6,657 bases of DNA from Sphingomonas sp. (GTDB taxonomy: Bacteria; Pseudomonadota; Alphaproteobacteria; Sphingomonadales; Sphingomonadaceae). The notes under the pieces are model-generated. The model did not search any database. It worked only from the letters and a program-made list of their open reading frames with translations, and had not been told where the DNA came from. Position 1 is the first letter of the stretch; each line of letters begins with the position of its first letter. The position numbers were made by a program, and so were the translations under genes. The stretch spans positions 1 to 6,657 of the forward strand of contig JAIERC010000435.1 in NCBI GenBank assembly GCA_019747165.1, given 5' to 3'. Shown here one piece after another: positions 5,925 to 6,657 of this stretch.

Positions 5925-6657
5925 ATGGCCACGGTGCCTACTGCCATTATCGACCCCGCCCGCCAGGCAGCGCAGTGGATCGCTGACTATTGTCGTGACC
6001 ACCAGCTCGGCGATGTGATGTGCAATGGTGGTGACGCCTGGAAATCGATGCTGGAGGAATTGGCGGGGGCGGTGGGCGATGATCTCGGCCATGCGCGTGA
6101 TCGGGTCCAGCGCCAGGCCGAGGATATCGGCACGGGTTTTCGGATTATCGGTGAAAGCGAAGAGCGACCCTGGCCGGTTTCGCCGGTGCCGCTGCTGATC
6201 AATCACGACGAATGGGCCGCGATTGCCGAGGGTGTCGAACAGCGCGCGGTGCTGATGGAGATGATTCTCGCGGACATTTATGGTCCCGGCAATCTTACCG
6301 CAGGGGGATCAATTCCCGCCGCGTTGGTCAATGGCAGCCCGTTTTTCCTGCGGCCGTTGGTGGGGCTTGCGCCGCCGGGCGGGCACTATTTGCATTTCGT
6401 CGCGGTGGATTTGGGGCGCGGCCCGGACGGTGAGTGGCGGGTCCTTGCCGATCATCTGCGCGCGCCAGCGGGTGCGGGATATGCGCTTGAAAATCGATTG
6501 GCGGTGTCGCGCACGCTGGGCGGCCTCCAGACCCGGCTGAATATTCAGCGTCATGCCCCGTTCTTTGCGGATTTCCGTGCCGGCCTGGCGGCGGCGTGCA
6601 AGCGTAGCGAACCCCGGATCGGCCTGCTGACGCCGGGACGCTATAATCCAAGCTATA
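5925..6657 (+). CDS. Circularly permuted type-2 ATP-grasp protein, 3' end outside the window
   Basis: The first 244 codons of a long gene are present and the frame is open to the window edge. They match the N-terminal part of the DUF404/DUF407 (COG2308) family, ATP-grasp ligases with permuted domain order thought to join amino or carboxyl groups in peptide-like products. Recognisable stretches are WPVSPVPLLI (83-92), EWAAIAEGVEQRAVLMEMILADIYGP in pattern (96-121), PPGGHYLHFVAVDL (150-163), the glycine/Glu-Asn segment GAGYALENR (183-191), and LLTPGRYN (234-241). The WPxxPVPLLI variant with this spacing reminds me of the long form fused to an alpha-E (DUF403) domain; that cannot be seen here. 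ATG 5925 is the first ATG after an in-frame stop at 5883-5885. AGGAG (5908-5912) is 12 nt away, rather far. Confidence 0.85.
   Translation, partial: MATVPTAIIDPARQAAQWIADYCRDHQLGDVMCNGGDAWKSMLEELAGAVGDDLGHARDRVQRQAEDIGTGFRIIGESEERPWPVSPVPLLINHDEWAAIAEGVEQRAVLMEMILADIYGPGNLTAGGSIPAALVNGSPFFLRPLVGLAPPGGHYLHFVAVDLGRGPDGEWRVLADHLRAPAGAGYALENRLAVSRTLGGLQTRLNIQRHAPFFADFRAGLAAACKRSEPRIGLLTPGRYNPSY

Noticed and set aside
5842..5925. 27-codon frame ending TGATG at the ATP-grasp start, possible leader peptide
   Set aside because: It has no Shine-Dalgarno before ATG 5842, and its frame simply continues an open stretch through antisense pdxH sequence. The overlap alone is not enough.
5745..6206. 153-codon minus-strand frame covering the pdxH/ATP-grasp gap
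   Set aside because: It is antisense to the ATP-grasp N-terminus, and no family or ribosome-binding site supports it.

Overview
This GC-rich window is densely packed and looks like an ordinary chromosomal segment of an alphaproteobacterium, most likely a sphingomonad. The assignment is inference. It rests on the codon style and on an MnmA with the PIPCxxCN and SQDICFV signatures I associate with alphaproteobacteria. I see no tRNA or rRNA gene, insertion sequence, CRISPR array or integration scar.

Layout from left to right. Positions 1-283 hold a minus-strand run of very small, interlocked frames: an unrecognised 75-aa ORF, then a 17-aa micro-ORF, then the first codons of a gene leaving the window. 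A 148-bp gap separates these from mnmA (432-1538, +), the tRNA 2-thiouridylase. mnmA converges on a 108-aa membrane-anchored, cysteine-containing protein (1535-1861, -). Only 24 bp away and pointing the other way is a beta-lactamase-fold serine hydrolase (1886-2959, +), followed by a small DCC/DUF393 thiol-disulfide protein (3021-3377, +). That protein converges on a three-gene minus-strand operon, read pdxH -> CDF metal transporter -> PhzF-family isomerase (5735 down to 3374). Divergent from pdxH, after a 189-bp gap, starts a circularly permuted type-2 ATP-grasp protein (5925-6657, +) that is cut by the window end.

Nearly every junction is compressed. Both convergent pairs share the four bases TTAG, both operon junctions are GTGA stop/start overlaps, and the small left-hand frames are joined by ATGA and TAATG.

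No single pathway joins all the genes. mnmA and pdxH are housekeeping genes (wobble thiolation, PLP synthesis). Three places deserve a second look. First, the 108-aa protein resembles the N-terminal extension of larger serine hydrolases and sits beside a hydrolase that lacks that extension. Second, the 17-aa micro-ORF has a good ribosome-binding site and a terminal cysteine. Third, the ATP-grasp gene belongs to a family usually found with alpha-E and transglutaminase partners, and its substrate is, to my knowledge, still undefined.
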